Assembly: GCA_949825065.1 (NCBI GenBank)
Contig: OX463841.1
Coordinates: 23,944,916 to 24,008,915, forward strand
Length of the DNA: 64,000 bases
Direction: 5' to 3'
From: Odontocerum albicorne
Taxonomy: Eukaryota > Arthropoda > Insecta > Trichoptera > Odontoceridae
A program made the translations under genes and the position numbers. Below are positions 32,761 through 43,950 of the stretch, one piece after another (positions within the stretch are counted from its first letter, which is position 1; every line of letters begins with the position of its first letter). The notes beneath the pieces are model-generated. The model was not told the DNA's origin. It saw only the letters and a program-made list of their open reading frames with translations, and ran no database searches.

Positions 32761-33440
32761 AATAAATTGATTGTTATTTTTATGCTATGTCTTATAAACA
32801 CATCAAGAAGTGACAGCTGTCAAATAAAATTAGAATAATAAAAATGTTCTAACTATGGCATTAATCAAATAATAACTATTAACCCATAATTATAAAAACA
32901 CCTAATGTTACACACAGACGTTAATACAATAGATTTTATATTGTTTGATGATATTGAACCATTTATGATAAATAGAAGCTGTAATAACACCAAAAACTAA
33001 ATAACAAAATAAGTTTAAACAAATATGGAACACAATCCAGAAAAAAATGAGTATGTGCATATAAATAACGATAACAATACATTAAGAAAAAGTTTCCAAT
33101 TTACTAAAAAAAAATATTTACGTATACATTTATGCCAATATTGACGTCAAACCTTCTAAAATTTCCCACAAAACCTTGAACGCTTTCCTATCGTTCTTAG
33201 TATCAACCCAAATGAAACGTAACGTTTAGATAATGAAATTAAATTTATATTTCAGGAATATGGGTAATGAAATAACGTTGGTGGTCTCTTTTCTGGGAAT
33301 GATTTTTACTTCTTGAACGTAAATCCCGATCAATTATGGGATAATCTTAAATTGTTTATCCAACCAATTAGTATTACTGTTCTCAGAGCGGTACTGGGCA
33401 TGAGTAGGTATAAATAATGATTGTTCTGGGAAAACAGGGA
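32761..33440. other. unassigned A+T-rich sequence
   Basis: It contains the small dispersed repeat related to 26585 (32975-33060). Otherwise nothing recognised. Confidence 0.45.
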
Positions 33441-33720
33441 GTAAGTGTGGAATATTACACACTGGAGAGTGCAGACTATTCGAGGTCGGAGACTGGCGGG
33501 GGTGGCATTTTATTTCCTTCAGCAGCGTAGGCGCTGGGGGTGGGCGGAGTAATAAACTTAAAGGGGGTGGAACACTTTATAGGAGCCGCGCCAGGGTTGC
33601 CGGACCCCGACCTTAGAATGCAGGACATGGCCTAAGAGGGCGAACATCGCATTAAAATTTCATCTTACCTACTTGGGACATGTCGGATATTGCGGATTCG
33701 AAAGTTTAAGAGGGTAGGAA
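33441..33720. other. G+C-rich block
   Basis: GGAGACTGGCGGGGGTGGCA, GCGTAGGCGCTGGGGGTGGG and GCCGCGCCAGGGTTGCCGGA lie within 280 bp that is far richer in G than any neighbouring sequence. No protein was recognised on either strand. It lies just upstream of a LINE tail, so a G-rich LINE 5' or internal region is one possibility. Confidence 0.45.
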
Positions 33721-33859
33721 TATTGTGCTTTATAGGTTAGGTTAATAAACCCATGTTAGAAAACAGGAAATTGCTGTCAGCGCGAAAGAGGCAACAGTAT
33801 AAATATATATTCCTGTAACGAAATATTTGAACTCTTCAGATAAAATAAGATTTTCTGAG

Positions 33860-33990
33860 TTCATATTTTTATGATGGTGTCAGACTTCAGACGACTGAGG
33901 GATATCTGTATACTTCCACAAACGTCAGTTGACCAAAAGGAGTGGAGACGTGTCGTCGCAACCTGCACCACCCCTATACCATAGATCAAT
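33860..33990 (+). pseudogene. LINE ORF2 C-terminal scrap
   Basis: SVDQKEWRRVVATCTTPIP followed by a stop matches the 'DRxxWRRxVxAxTxP' end of LINE ORF2 proteins. Upstream sequence does not extend the match. Confidence 0.5.
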
Positions 33991-34075
33991 ACCCTTAGTA
34001 TTGAAAAACGACAGAGATTATGTGAGACTTCAACGATTTTTAGATCGAATACAGCATTAATAAAAACATAAAATA

Positions 34076-34627
34076 ATGAATTGGGAAACAAAAGGAAGGT
34101 TTAGATCTAAAGCCTGGGCTGCATTTGGAAAGCTGTCATTTATTCTAAAATCTCCAAAATACGCAAGACATCTTAAAAAATCTGTATTCGACTCCTGTGT
34201 CCTTCCTGTGCTAACATATGGGCTGGAAACATCGGTGCTGAATAAACAGATTATGCACAAGCTCATGGTGACGCACAGGGCCATGGAGAGAAGAATGTTA
34301 AATATCTCTCTGAGGGATAGGAGAACCAATGAATGGATAAGGCAGCAGACCAAAGTAGCTGATGTCGCCGAAAGAGTCACCATTCAGAAGTGGAACTGGG
34401 CGGAACACATTGCCAGATGCACAGATGATAGATGGACCCAGAGAGTGCTGGAGTGGCGCCCAAGACAGGAAAGAAGTGTGGGCCGTCATCAGACACGGTG
34501 GTCAGACTGCATTAGAAGAGTGGCCGGGAGCAACTGGAAACGATGTGCCCAGGAAAGAGAGGAATGGAGGAGAGGGGAGGCATATGTTCAACTTTGGACG
34601 GAAACGGGCTGATGATGATGATGATGA
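34076..34627 (+). pseudogene. RTE retrotransposon, 5'-truncated copy, ORF2 C-terminus
   Basis: A 178-codon open frame reads AWAAFGKLSFILKSPKYARH, SVFDSCVLPVLTYGLETSVL, MERRMLNISLRDRRTNEWIR, AERVTIQKWNWAEHIARCTD, QTRWSDCIRRVAGSNWKRCA and the end GEAYVQLWTETG. It then runs into TGATGATGATGATGATGAG. This is the C-terminal region of an RTE-clade reverse transcriptase, ending in the short tandem repeat that RTE elements have instead of poly(A). It is closely similar to 41995-42541 of the long RTE copy. 5' truncation is normal for target-primed reverse transcription. Unlike most fragments here, this stretch has no stop, so it is relatively young. Confidence 0.9.
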
Positions 34628-34796
34628 GACTGCGATAAAATTAAATGAATTGAAGACGAATCGAAAGAGAAAGGGTTAAGGAGTGATTTGGAAGAAGAAT
34701 TTATAATTACAATATATGGTACAATTTGCCAAGTGTTTGCATTATGTCAACTGATATAAGCTCAAACAATGTAATTTTATCAGTGACACAGTTAAA

Positions 34797-35100
34797 AAGT
34801 TCGTTTGGTAACAATGCTTACACGCGACATACGTGTGTAAGCTTTGATGTATCTTTACTTAAGGAGTAGTATTCCAAACACGTGCGATGACGAACCACCA
34901 GTTCTGTACTTACTTCGATGGTTCTGAAACGGAAGGTTTACTTAACGTTACCGAAGGTAATTTTCTTTCCGGAGTCGAAGGCAATGTTCTGTCCGGAGTC
35001 GAAGGCAATGTTCTGTCCAGAGTCGAAGGTAATGTTCTTTAAATATATCCGAGACACCAATTCAGACACTTCGAAGGATGCCCATACGAATGGGGGGAAT
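34797..35100 (+). repeat. palindrome-ended dispersed repeat, copy C, with a 24-bp expansion
   Basis: It starts AGTTCGTTTGGTAACAATGC, with palindrome arms around CTTACACGCGACATACGTG. Then come GTGCGATGACGAACCACCAG, GATGGTTCTGAAACGGAAGG and the ending ATATATCCGAGACACCAATT with TCGAAGGATGCCCATACG. Its internal GGAGTCGAAGGCAATGTTCT motif is expanded (34966-35040). Confidence 0.75.
34966..35040 (+). repeat. 24-bp tandem repeat, 3 copies, inside copy C
   Basis: Units of CCGGAGTCGAAGGCAATGTT with a 24-bp period. Copies differ by one or two bases (CCAGAG, GGTAAT). Sister repeats at 23845 and 53022 have a single version of this segment. Confidence 0.9.
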
Positions 35101-35768
35101 GGAGTGTAAGGAATTAAATATTTTTTTTTTTAAAACACTGGTACTCGATTTATTTTCAAATTCTTGTATAAATGTATTACATTATAATAGAAGTGGTAGT
35201 AAATCCAATACAAAAAATAACTTTATTAATAACACTGACGACGCCAATTGTTATTTTTCATAAAAAATGGATATTCTAAAATTACTGAGTTCTCATACTC
35301 AAAAGATTTCTCCAGCTTTTACGATGTTATTCAAAATATTATTATTATTCACCCATATTATTAAAAAATATTCATAAATATTAACAAATGTAATCACAAA
35401 TGAAAGCGTAATCTCTAGAAGACATGTTATAAATCAAATGTATATTTTCCATAGCCCTGTTAGTAGAAGTAATCAAGTGATTCCGAGTATACGAGTATGA
35501 TATTTGGCTGGGAATATTGACGGTACTAAAGGCTGGTGTTATGTTATATATGGTTGGACGAGCGAAGAGCCAATTAGTGTGGCACGATGGAAAAATCTGT
35601 TATCGCCAAGGGAAGTCACTTAGTAAAAACTCACAGTTTTATAAAGTGAAGACAATGATTCCAAGAACTGGATAAGGTTAAGAAAAAAAAAATTTTCAAG
35701 TAAACTTATAAAAATCTTAATTTTAATGTTTTATAAAATATTTAAAAGGAAATTATGCATGTAATACA
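35101..35768. other. unassigned sequence
   Basis: Nothing recognised. TACGAGTA at 35490 follows a related CCGAGTA. Confidence 0.4.
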
Positions 35769-35966
35769 CTTTCACAGTATATAATGCAATCTGGCGGGTT
35801 TAGTATCATGTGTCTATCTCTTCCAACCGACCAGAAATGTGTGAAAGAGACCTTCAGTGAAAATCATACTGGAACCATTTTTAAAATAAATTTGGTTTTG
35901 ACGGGAATCGAGTCGGTTAGCCCTGGGTTGCAGGACAGACGTCTTACCGACTAGGTCACCGAGGTG
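35769..35966 (-). repeat. tRNA-derived SINE, nearly complete
   Basis: The complement reads CACCTCGGTGACCTAGTCGG, TAAGACGTCTGTCCTGCAAC, a modified B box (GACTCGATTCCCG), GGTTCCAGTATGATTTTCAC, TGAAGGTCTCTTTC and an end with ATTATATACTGTG. Confidence 0.85.
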
Positions 35967-36104
35967 TTCATCAAAGATAACATTTATTACATGGTATTGA
36001 TTAAATAAAAAAGTAGAAGTTACATGATTGGTTTTCAATAAGTATAAAAAACATTATCTGTGATGTAGTCACCTTAGCTCACCGAGCTCACAATGAAGGA
36101 TCGC

Positions 36105-36390
36105 CTCTAGTCATTGTATATGTGACGTATCCTACAGTATTTCGGCCACATCATGAGAAGAGAGTCGAATAGCCTGTAAAAACTTGTGATCGTCTGAAGC
36201 GTCAAAGAAACGAGATCTCGAGGAAGAGCCCCAACCAGATGGAGTGACCTGATCATGTCTGCGTAGAGATCTTCAATATCGGATGCTCTCCTAACGATCC
36301 GGGACAGATCCAGATGGAAGGAGACCATTAAAAGGGGCATCGACGGATGCCGCCATCCTCAGACATCAGAGAAAGAACGACAGAGAATCA
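36105..36390 (+). pseudogene. LINE ORF2 C-terminal fragment ('FGHIMRRE' family)
   Basis: The plus strand reads YFGHIMRRESNSL, KLVIV, SVKETRSRGRAPTRWSDLIM, ISDAL, IRDRSRWKETIKRGIDGC, with an in-frame stop after SNSL and another after LVIV. The order FGHxMRRE / RSRGRxPTRWSD / DRSRW is characteristic of LINE ORF2 C-termini. Confidence 0.75.
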
Positions 36391-36960
36391 CCTTTTAAAA
36401 CATTACCATTCTGCAATACAACAAATATGATCAGTTTGAAAAATCGTAATTTTATTTAACTGAAAAATTAACATAAAGAAGAAAGGAACATTAAAATAAC
36501 ATTTGGTTTGAGTATTTTAGTGAATCTCAAAATTGATCACTAAAAAGACGAAATTAACATTTTCAAATTTTGAATCTAAGGTTTTTTTGTATCCATCTGC
36601 CAGTATTATGTTTAGCTCTGTCTTGTTGACTCTGCTCTGTCTGGATTGTATCATAGAACACTTCTTGTGGACGAATTCTTTGAAAGACGACAATCAATGA
36701 AAATATGATTCAAATGTTCCTTAGAAATATACGCATATGTGTAATAGGAACCCAATCCACATTTTATCTTTTCTGAGATTATTGGAGAAAGAGTATGTTG
36801 CTTTATATGAATAAACATATTTTAAAAAAAAAGGATTGATCTGTCGGTAATATATTTAACTGGCCTAATATTTAAGCGTATACATTAGTGTATTGTGGAT
36901 TGGATACTTTTTGGAAATATACACCCAAATATAAAGAAGAGAAAAGCGTCCAAAGATAAT
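36391..36960. other. unassigned A+T-rich sequence
   Basis: Nothing recognised. Confidence 0.4.
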
Positions 36961-37050
36961 GAACTTCGTGGTCTAGTTGGTAAGAAGCCCGTTTTATAAG
37001 TCAAGTTCCATTCCCATTCTATACATTTTTTTAAAAAAGGAAACTATGTG
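36961..37050 (+). repeat. SINE head fragment
   Basis: AACTTCGTGGTCTAGTTGGT and AAGAAGCCCGTTTTATAAGT match the family head. The B box is degraded (CAAGTTCCATTCCC). Confidence 0.65.
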
Positions 37051-37329
37051 GTTATAGTACTTTTTTGGGTTGGCCAAATTTCATGACATTTTTTAAAATA
37101 TACAAAAACTTTTAAAACCATTCAACTGTTTATTACATACACATACGTGTTGTTAATTTACATATTAAAAATAATAATTGCCTTTAATTGAAAACCTAGA
37201 CAAAATGTATTGTTGACCAAGTAACTGTCGAGTCCTCACGATCCTATACTTCTTGCAAGACCATCGAGAGTAATGTGAGAGGTTTAGTGGGTCTTTTTTA
37301 ATATAATATAAAGTTTGTTTTTCTGTTTT

Positions 37330-37622
37330 CTTCTGCGTCGTGATCTCAATGATGAGGAACGTGACTAACGCTGGAATTGAGAGTGTGTCCTGTACATTCG
37401 TCTCCAGTTCTTCCAGTATTCCAGTCTCCGCCGAGCTCATGGTAAAGGCAGGCCCACAGCACTCGCTCCAGGTAATCTACATCTGATCCTGCGACCCTCC
37501 ATACTGCCAATGACCATGATTTTTTCCAAGTATTTTACGCAATCGAAATGAGGCCAAAGAACTCCAGAATACGTGGAGTTCAAAATATTAATAGCCTCGT
37601 CAATCTGGTCACCATTAAACAT
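37330..37622 (-). pseudogene. LINE ORF2 C-terminal fragment
   Basis: The minus strand reads GVLWPHFDCVKYLEKIMVIG then SMEGRRIRCR, the 'FGHxxRxxxLEKIMxxGxxEGRRxRGR' linker of LINE ORF2. A frame change follows, then a poorly matched tail (ALVTFLIIEITTQKK). Confidence 0.6.
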
Positions 37623-37624
37623 TG

Positions 37625-37835
37625 GTGGAATTCGTGACCTAATTAGTAAGACGTCTGCCTTCTAGCCCAAAGTTTTAGGTATGATTCTCATTGGTACACA
37701 TTTCTTAAAAGGGATTTGAGTCTGGGTTAACCTTAATGTCTCTATAACATAGTTTTACTTGGTTAGAAGAGATTGCCACATGACATTAATCCTGACAGAT
37801 TGTACTATGCACAACGAAAGTGTAATACAATACAA
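37625..37835 (+). repeat. tRNA-derived SINE, full length
   Basis: Head GGAATTCGTGACCTAATTAG, spacer AAGACGTCTGCCTTCTAGCC, decayed B box (TAGGTATGATTCTCATTGG), linker TTTGAGTCTGGGTTAACC, TTGCCACATGACATTAATCC, and the complete 3' end GTGTAATACAATACAACG. Confidence 0.85.
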
Positions 37836-37874
37836 CGATCAAAAATATAGTATTTTTATTTCTGTGAAAAAAAA

Positions 37875-38395
37875 ATATTTTATCAGTCACAATTAGTTCA
37901 AATGAATGATGAGAAAGAGAAAAGTATTGGCTCTATCGATATATCATATTAGTAATATAATTGCTGGCTCTTCAGACTTTTTATTTGAATTATATCAATA
38001 TATTTTATCAGTCACAATTAGTTCAAATGAATGATGAGAAAGAGAAAAGTATTGGCTCTATCGATATATCATATTAGTAATATACTATAATTGCTGGCTC
38101 TTCAGACTTTTTATTTGAATTATATCAATATATTTTATCAGTCACAATTAGTTCAAATGAATGATGAGAAAGAGAAAAGTATTGGCTCTATCGATATATC
38201 ATATTAGTAATATACTATAATTGCTGGCTCTTCAGACTTTTTATTTGAATTATATCAATATATTTTATCAGTCACAATTAGTTCAAATGAATGATGAGAA
38301 AGAGAAAAGTATTGGCTCTATCGATATATCATATTAGTAATATACTATAATTGCTGGCTCTTCAGACTTTTTATTTGAATTATATCAATATATTT
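37875..38395 (+). repeat. 130-bp tandem repeat, 4 copies
   Basis: Units carrying TATCAGTCACAATTAGTTCA, ATGATGAGAAAGAGAAAAG and GCTCTATCGATATATCATAT start at anchors 37881, 38006, 38136 and 38266. The first unit is 125 bp because it lacks CTATA in TAATATACTATAATTG; the others are 130 bp and essentially identical. Confidence 0.97.
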
Positions 38396-39255
38396 ACCGA
38401 TGTGCTTCATTCATCCTTATCGATATTTAAGAAAAATGCTCAAGTCCCACATCTGTCTCAAAATATTCCTCGCCCTTACTGTTCCCAACCTAATTATTTT
38501 TGTATTTTACTTTTTCTCAAATATTGTTTTTAATTAACTAAGTTTAAGACACGCTCTTGGATACGGACATGCTTGAAACGAAAGCTGGTTGATTGGTAAA
38601 AAATACCTTACAGCAATAAGCCTGCTAAATGTGTTTACATGATACTGTTACATAAATAATATTAAATAAGTTAAATTTTCTCGTTGAAACATAAATAAAG
38701 GTGGCAAAATAAATAAATGAGCGAAAATTTTTATGTAATTATTTTTTCTTAGAATACAGAGGACATTTTTTATATCTTGGATGACAATTTTTCTTAGATT
38801 TTTCATTTTTTCTTTGGAATACAATAATTTATACCGGAATTTCAGTCCAAAGGTTGCATTGAAAGGAAATTAATCGTACTAGCTGGAGCAAAACACCAAT
38901 TCTTCGAAGCATTACACATTAATGGATTAATAACTAACGGCTATGTATTCCACTCAACAACAAAGGTATTCAATAATTAATTGTATCATACAACAAATGT
39001 ATATTACTAAGCATAAAATTAACAATAATGGATTTCATTTTCGTTTTAACTCTTAATTTTATTTAGCTTTCATTTTCAATAGAAATACTGAAAGGAACCG
39101 AATAATTGCTGTAGAAATTCGTTCACTACGAAAATACATAGAGTGACAATGTAAGACATAATAGGGAATGAAGTGACTAAAGATGAATGTGAATTTAAGT
39201 CTAATGTATTAAATAGGGTGAAGGCCATTTTAAAAAGGTTTAGGTATATATAACG
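38396..39255. other. unassigned A+T-rich sequence
   Basis: A decayed SINE 3' part may lie at 38580-38650 (GGTTGATTGGTAAAAAATAC, ACAGCAATAAGCC). Otherwise nothing recognised. Confidence 0.4.
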
Positions 39256-42200
39256 AATAAATGGGGGGGGAGGAAGGGGTGATGGCAAATAAAACCTAGC
39301 CGACCCAAATGTCAATCTCACCTGCACGAGGTGCCCCCTGCTAGATAACTAACGAGGCTCTGGACCGAGTATCGGCGGTATAACCGTAACATCAGTACAA
39401 GTGGAAATACCTGATACAAGGATACAAGATGGAAAACCTATACCATAAAAAAACCCATGCCAACCCGTTTGGACATCGTGGTATGATGTGCATTAGCAGT
39501 AGTCCAGAAAGCCCCCAAAATATGGAAGTACAAGATAGTATAAAAACACCTTCCGACTGTCAACCACGAGGCGATCATGGCAGCGGTCAGCAAGTGGAAG
39601 CAGTGATTCGGACACGGAAAATAAATCCAGGCTGCCATCGGACGACCTTCGCTACTCATGGGAAATCCCATAATATGATAAAGATGCATATAGCCACATT
39701 TAATGCAAGAACATTGAGGACTGAGGATAGACTGCTGGAGTTGGAGAATGAACTCTGTAAAGTTAAGTGGGACATTCTCGGTATATCGGAGGTTAAACGT
39801 AGAGAAGACGAATGTCTTATTCTAAAGTCTGGCCATACATTCTTCTACAGAGGGAATACAAACGAGACAAGAGGTGGAGTAGGATTACTCATTAACAAGA
39901 AGATAGCGAACCACATTGAGACGATCAAATCAGTTTCTGGTAGGGTTGTTTATCTTATCCTTAGAATAAACAGCAGATACAGTATCAAGATCATACAAGT
40001 ATATGCGCCCACATCTAGCAGTACTGAGGAGGAGCTTGAGGGGTTCTACGAAGATATCACTAAATGTCTCAATGAAAATTCCACACACTTTGCCTGCCTG
40101 GTGGGAGACTTCAATACAAAATTGGGAAAAAAAGAAACGGAAAACGAAAACAATATTGGTGAACATGGCCTCGGACAAAGAAAGGAAAGAGGGCGACTCC
40201 TGCTGGATTTCTTGCAGGAGAATAACCTCTACGCCATGAATACATTTTTCCGTAAGAAACCCCAAAACAAATGGACATGGCGAAGCCCAAACAACTCGAC
40301 AAGAAATGAAATAGACTTTATACACTGTTCTCACAAACATATACTATATAATGTCTCCATACTTAATCAATTTGCAGTTGACAGCGATCATCGACTAGTA
40401 AGAGCTACTCTATTGATTGACACCAAATTTGAGAGACTCAAAGTGATTAAAAACAAACCATCAAACATATCACAAGTTATACAAACGAAAACTAGTGCAT
40501 ATTTGGCTGCAGTTAACACTCAGATTATAAAAACAAGATTCCATACTTCTGATACCATAGATCAAATGAACAAATATCTAAGTACTGTCGTCGAAAATGC
40601 AATTCTATCAATTAAATCACTGACTGCTAAAAGATGACAAAATACGCTCAGATACTAGAAATATGATGAACAGAAGAAATGAAATGAGGAGAAATGGAAG
40701 AGGGAACACAGTGGAGTACAGACAGTTAAACAAAAATGTCCAAAAGAACATCAGACGGGACATAGCGAAGTACAATGAGTCTCTTGTAAGAAATATTATC
40801 GCGGAATACGTAGGGACAAAAATACTCCATTCAAGACTGAGTGAAGGAAGGAAGCATAACACTGCACTGTACAGAGAATATGGTTCGGAAACAAACAACA
40901 TGGCGGAAGTTTTGAAAACCACTGAAATATTTTATCAGAGACTATATTCCTCGCAAATCTCCGGAGAAAGCCAAGCAGCTCTTCGTCCCAGAATTATGAA
41001 TGTGGGCTCAGAAGATGTCCCTGAAATCACACTAGAAGAGTTGCAACATGCCCTAAATAAAATGAAAAACAGAAAAGCTCCAGGCAATGATGGTATACCC
41101 ATCGAAGCAATAAAACTGGGAGGAGAACCTTTGCAGAGATGTGTTGTATGTCTTTTTAATAAGTGTCTGGAGGAAGGAAAAATACCGGAGAGCTGGAATA
41201 ATGCCTATATTGTTCTCCTACATAAAAAGGTGAGCACAAGAGGCTGGAGAATTACAGACCGATTAGCTTACTATCACAAATCTATAAACTTTTCACTAAA
41301 ATCCTTACAAATAGACTCTAGTAAATTAGATTCATATCAACCACGAGAACAAGCAGGATTTAGAAAATGATATAGTACAAACGACCATCTCCAAACGCTA
41401 AAGAACGTTATCCAAAAGCATAGCGAATACAACATCCCATTAACACTCGCATTTATAGATTTCGAAAAAGCGTTTGATACAATAGAACATTGGGCTGTAT
41501 TCGAAGGCCTTGAAAATTGTCGAGTTGACTATCGATACTCGCAGCTTTTTAAACACATTTATGGAAATGCTACTTTCACTATACAGTTTCAAAAAAATTC
41601 TGAAAAAGTCAAAATACATAGAGGCATTAGGCAAGGCGACACAATTTCACCAAAACTTTTCCCCCTAGTGCTGGAGGATGTATTTAGGAAATTGGACTGG
41701 ACCGACAGGGGCGTTAAGATAAATGGGGCGGTTTGCTGATGATATTGTACTCCTTGCTAACTACGAAAATGACATTGCTGAAATGCTCAATGACATGAGT
41801 AGGGCTTCATCACAAGTGAGCCTGAAAATAAATTACAGCAAAACAAAGATCGTGAGCAACACAGGTCAGACAACACCTGTCACAGTCAAGGGAAAGACAA
41901 TAGAGAAGGTTTCTTCTTATGTATATCTGGGACATACAACAAGACTGGGTAAGGAGAATTAAGATGCAGAAATTTAGAGAAGACGAGGCCAAGCCTGGGC
42001 TGCATTTGGAAAGCTGCCCTTTTTTTTTAAATCTCCAAAAGACGCAAGACATCTTTAAAAATCCGTATTCGACTCCTGTGTCCTTCCTGTGCTAACATAT
42101 GGGCTGGAAACATCGGTGCTGAGTAAACAGATTATGCACAAGCTCATGGTGATGCAGAGGTTATGGTGATGCATCATGGTGATGCAGATATTTAACATTC

Positions 42201-42541
42201 CATGGAGAGAAGAATGTTAAATATCTCTCTGAGGGATAGGAGAACCAATGAATGGATAAGGCAGCAGACCAAAGTAGCTGATGTTGCCGAAAGAGTCGCC
42301 ATTCAGAAGTAGAACTGGGCGGGACACATTGACAGATGCACAGATGATAGATGCACCCAGAGAGTGCTGGAGTGGCGCCCAAGACAGGGAAGAAGTGTGG
42401 GCCGTCCTCAGACACGGTGGTCAGACTGCATTAGAAGAGTGGCCGGGAGCAACTGGAAACGATCTGCCCAGGAAAGAGAGGAATGGAGGAGGAGAGGAGA
42501 GGCCTATGTTCAACTTTGGACGGAGGCGGGCTGATGATGAT
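39256..42541 (+). mobile_element. RTE-clade LINE, nearly full length, inactive
   Basis: A G-rich, less A+T-rich 5' segment (about 39256-39428) precedes one long coding region with an apurinic endonuclease followed by a reverse transcriptase. The copy ends in GGCTGATGATGATGA, the short tandem-repeat terminus of RTE elements. The 3' 540 bp is nearly identical to the truncated copy at 34076. The exact 5' boundary is uncertain; I place it at the change in composition near the G run at 39262. A LINE fragment of another family begins directly after the tail. Confidence 0.9.
39429..42535 (+). pseudogene. RTE endonuclease-reverse transcriptase, frameshifted
   Basis: The first open part (402 codons from 39429) holds the endonuclease. 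Conserved positions are visible: FNARTL (residue 92), GISEV (E121), VYAPT (Y192), GDFNT (D227, N229), NEIDFI (D296) and SDHRLV (D320, H321), so the nuclease motifs look intact. After a stop at about 40635 the reading shifts by one and continues from 40663 with KAPGNDGIPIEAIKLGG (RT motif 1), a frame-disturbed [14 protein letters not shown] (about 41255), and AGFRK then a stop at 41368. Beyond it are LAFIDFEKAFDT (first catalytic Asp), RGIRQGDTISPKLF and, after another shift, FADDIVLLA (41732, the catalytic FADD). The C-terminal third has stops at 41960 and beyond and an insertion at about 42153-42200. All seven-motif landmarks are present, so inactivation is recent. Full-length RTE proteins are about 1,000 residues, which fits this span. 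Confidence 0.9.
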
Positions 42542-42544
42542 GAA

Positions 42545-42805
42545 CGAATAAATAAAGAAAGACTAACAAAACAAATATACAGAACAAATGTGAGTGAAAG
42601 CGTAGTAGAAGAATACCAAGGAAGGTGTGGGTGAATCAAGTAAATAAAATTTTGAAAGAAGGAAAGTCAGAGATGTAGGAGTAGTATGAAAAGGCGTGTG
42701 AGTGTAGAGGAACCATAAGATGTGTGTTACGATTAAGTCTAATGCTCTGTCATCTCTGCCTACCCCGAAAGGAAAGTGACGTGATGATATGTATGTATAT
42801 GCTTA
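42545..42805 (+). pseudogene. LINE ORF2 C-terminal fragment directly behind the RTE tail
   Basis: KERLTKQIYRTNVSESVVEE, then in other frames RCRSSMKRRVSVEEP, DVCYD and ISAYPERK, ending GATGATATGTATGTATATGC. This is the same family and endpoint as 18601-18895. Confidence 0.65.
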
Positions 42806-43074
42806 CCGAATGGTTACTATAGATGCAGTCAAAAATCTTTCTCAAGACTTCCGTATCACGAAACTATCATATATCCGGGGATTTGGTATTATACGAGTAT
42901 TATGGATATATTTGATGCATAGCCTATAATGTATCGTTATTCTATTATATAAATAAAGAATACAAATTTCCAAAAATGAATCATAAAAATATTTCATAAA
43001 CTTCTTGCCCGGCATCCCACAGCAGAATCATCCCGGTATTCTACAAAATCGGGTACTAATCGGGTCAAGTTCCC

Positions 43075-43390
43075 TTATTAATACTTAAACCTAACGTTCC
43101 TTTCTTAATCTTAAAATATCCTTTTTATCCATGCATTTATTTCTGATGTCTTCATTACGTTTTCATTGACACGTTGACTGTCCACATTTTTTATTATTAC
43201 ACTTCAACTTACACCACAGCATAAATCTTACTTACGAGTATATATTTCTTGTCACAAGAGATAAGTCAAGATTGGTACTAAAAAACTATTACCAATCGTC
43301 ATTTTTGTCATTTTTGATTTAGCGTAGTTGCTGTATATCTCTCTTTCTCTAGTCGTCATCCTCATGGTTAAGGATCATGATAATTATGAT
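43075..43390 (-). pseudogene. LINE fragment, decayed
   Basis: It contains the same reverse-strand landmarks as 2800-3372 and 18120-18600 (TATCCATGCATTTATTTCTG, ATGTCTTCATTACG, CATTGACA-GTTGACTGTCCAC), followed by TCGTCATTTTTGTCATTTTTG. No open frame. It carries TACGAGTA at 43233. Confidence 0.5.
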
Positions 43391-43528
43391 AGTTTCTCGC
43401 AGCGAGAAGCACTGGTACATCTTAATAAAATTATAGTAGTTTCTCGCAGCGAGAAGCACTGGTACATCTTAATAAAATTATAGTAGTTTCTCGCAGCGAG
43501 AAGCACTGGTACATCTTAATAAAATTAA
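43391..43528 (+). repeat. 47-bp tandem repeat, 3 copies, each with a tight hairpin
   Basis: Units starting AGTTTCTCGCAGCGAGAAGC at 43391, 43438 and 43485. TTCTCGC and GCGAGAA are perfect complements around a single A. The copies are identical, so amplification is recent. The period equals that of the 998-1663 array but the sequences are unrelated. Confidence 0.97.
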
Positions 43529-43748
43529 TGGAGTAAATATTTCCGGCATGCAGTAGGCTAGCGAGACTGGATGACAAAGAGACCGACTCCGGTTTGTTTG
43601 TCGGGATAACATTCATTGTTGTTTGAATCAATGCATATTGTTAGGATTTATGGCCAAATCCAGTTGTGCAAATATTGTTCAAATGACAACAAAATGACTC
43701 TTAGAGAATGGAGTTAAAATACACTGTTTATGAAAAGTGGTGGCAAAG

Positions 43749-43950
43749 GACCTCCGTAGCTCAATGATCGAACGTTTATATTCCATATGAGGTGTCAGGA
43801 TCGAATCTAGATGGTAACAAAACAAAGATGTCTTAGTTGAATATTTTCCTTATTCGGTCTCTTTAACTACTCTATATCAGAAAACATTACAATGAGCCCG
43901 TCAGATTGTATTGTATAAATTGAAAGTGAAATATAGCATAATACAACATT
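43749..43950 (+). repeat. tRNA-derived SINE
   Basis: Head GACCTCCGTAGCTCAATGAT, spacer CGAACGTTTATATTCC, B box CAGGATCGAATCTAG, GTCTTAGTTGA-type body, then GCCCGTCAGATTGTATTGTA and a 3' end with ATAATACAAC. Confidence 0.8.

Noticed and set aside
37065..37120. TTGGGTTGGCCAAATTTCAT as a mariner-like terminal repeat
   Set aside because: It resembles mariner ends, but I found no matching inverted end or transposase within 2 kb. Left unannotated.
39930..40340. A 136-codon minus-strand open frame opposite the RTE endonuclease
   Set aside because: It is antisense to a clearly coding region with canonical endonuclease motifs, so it is a shadow.
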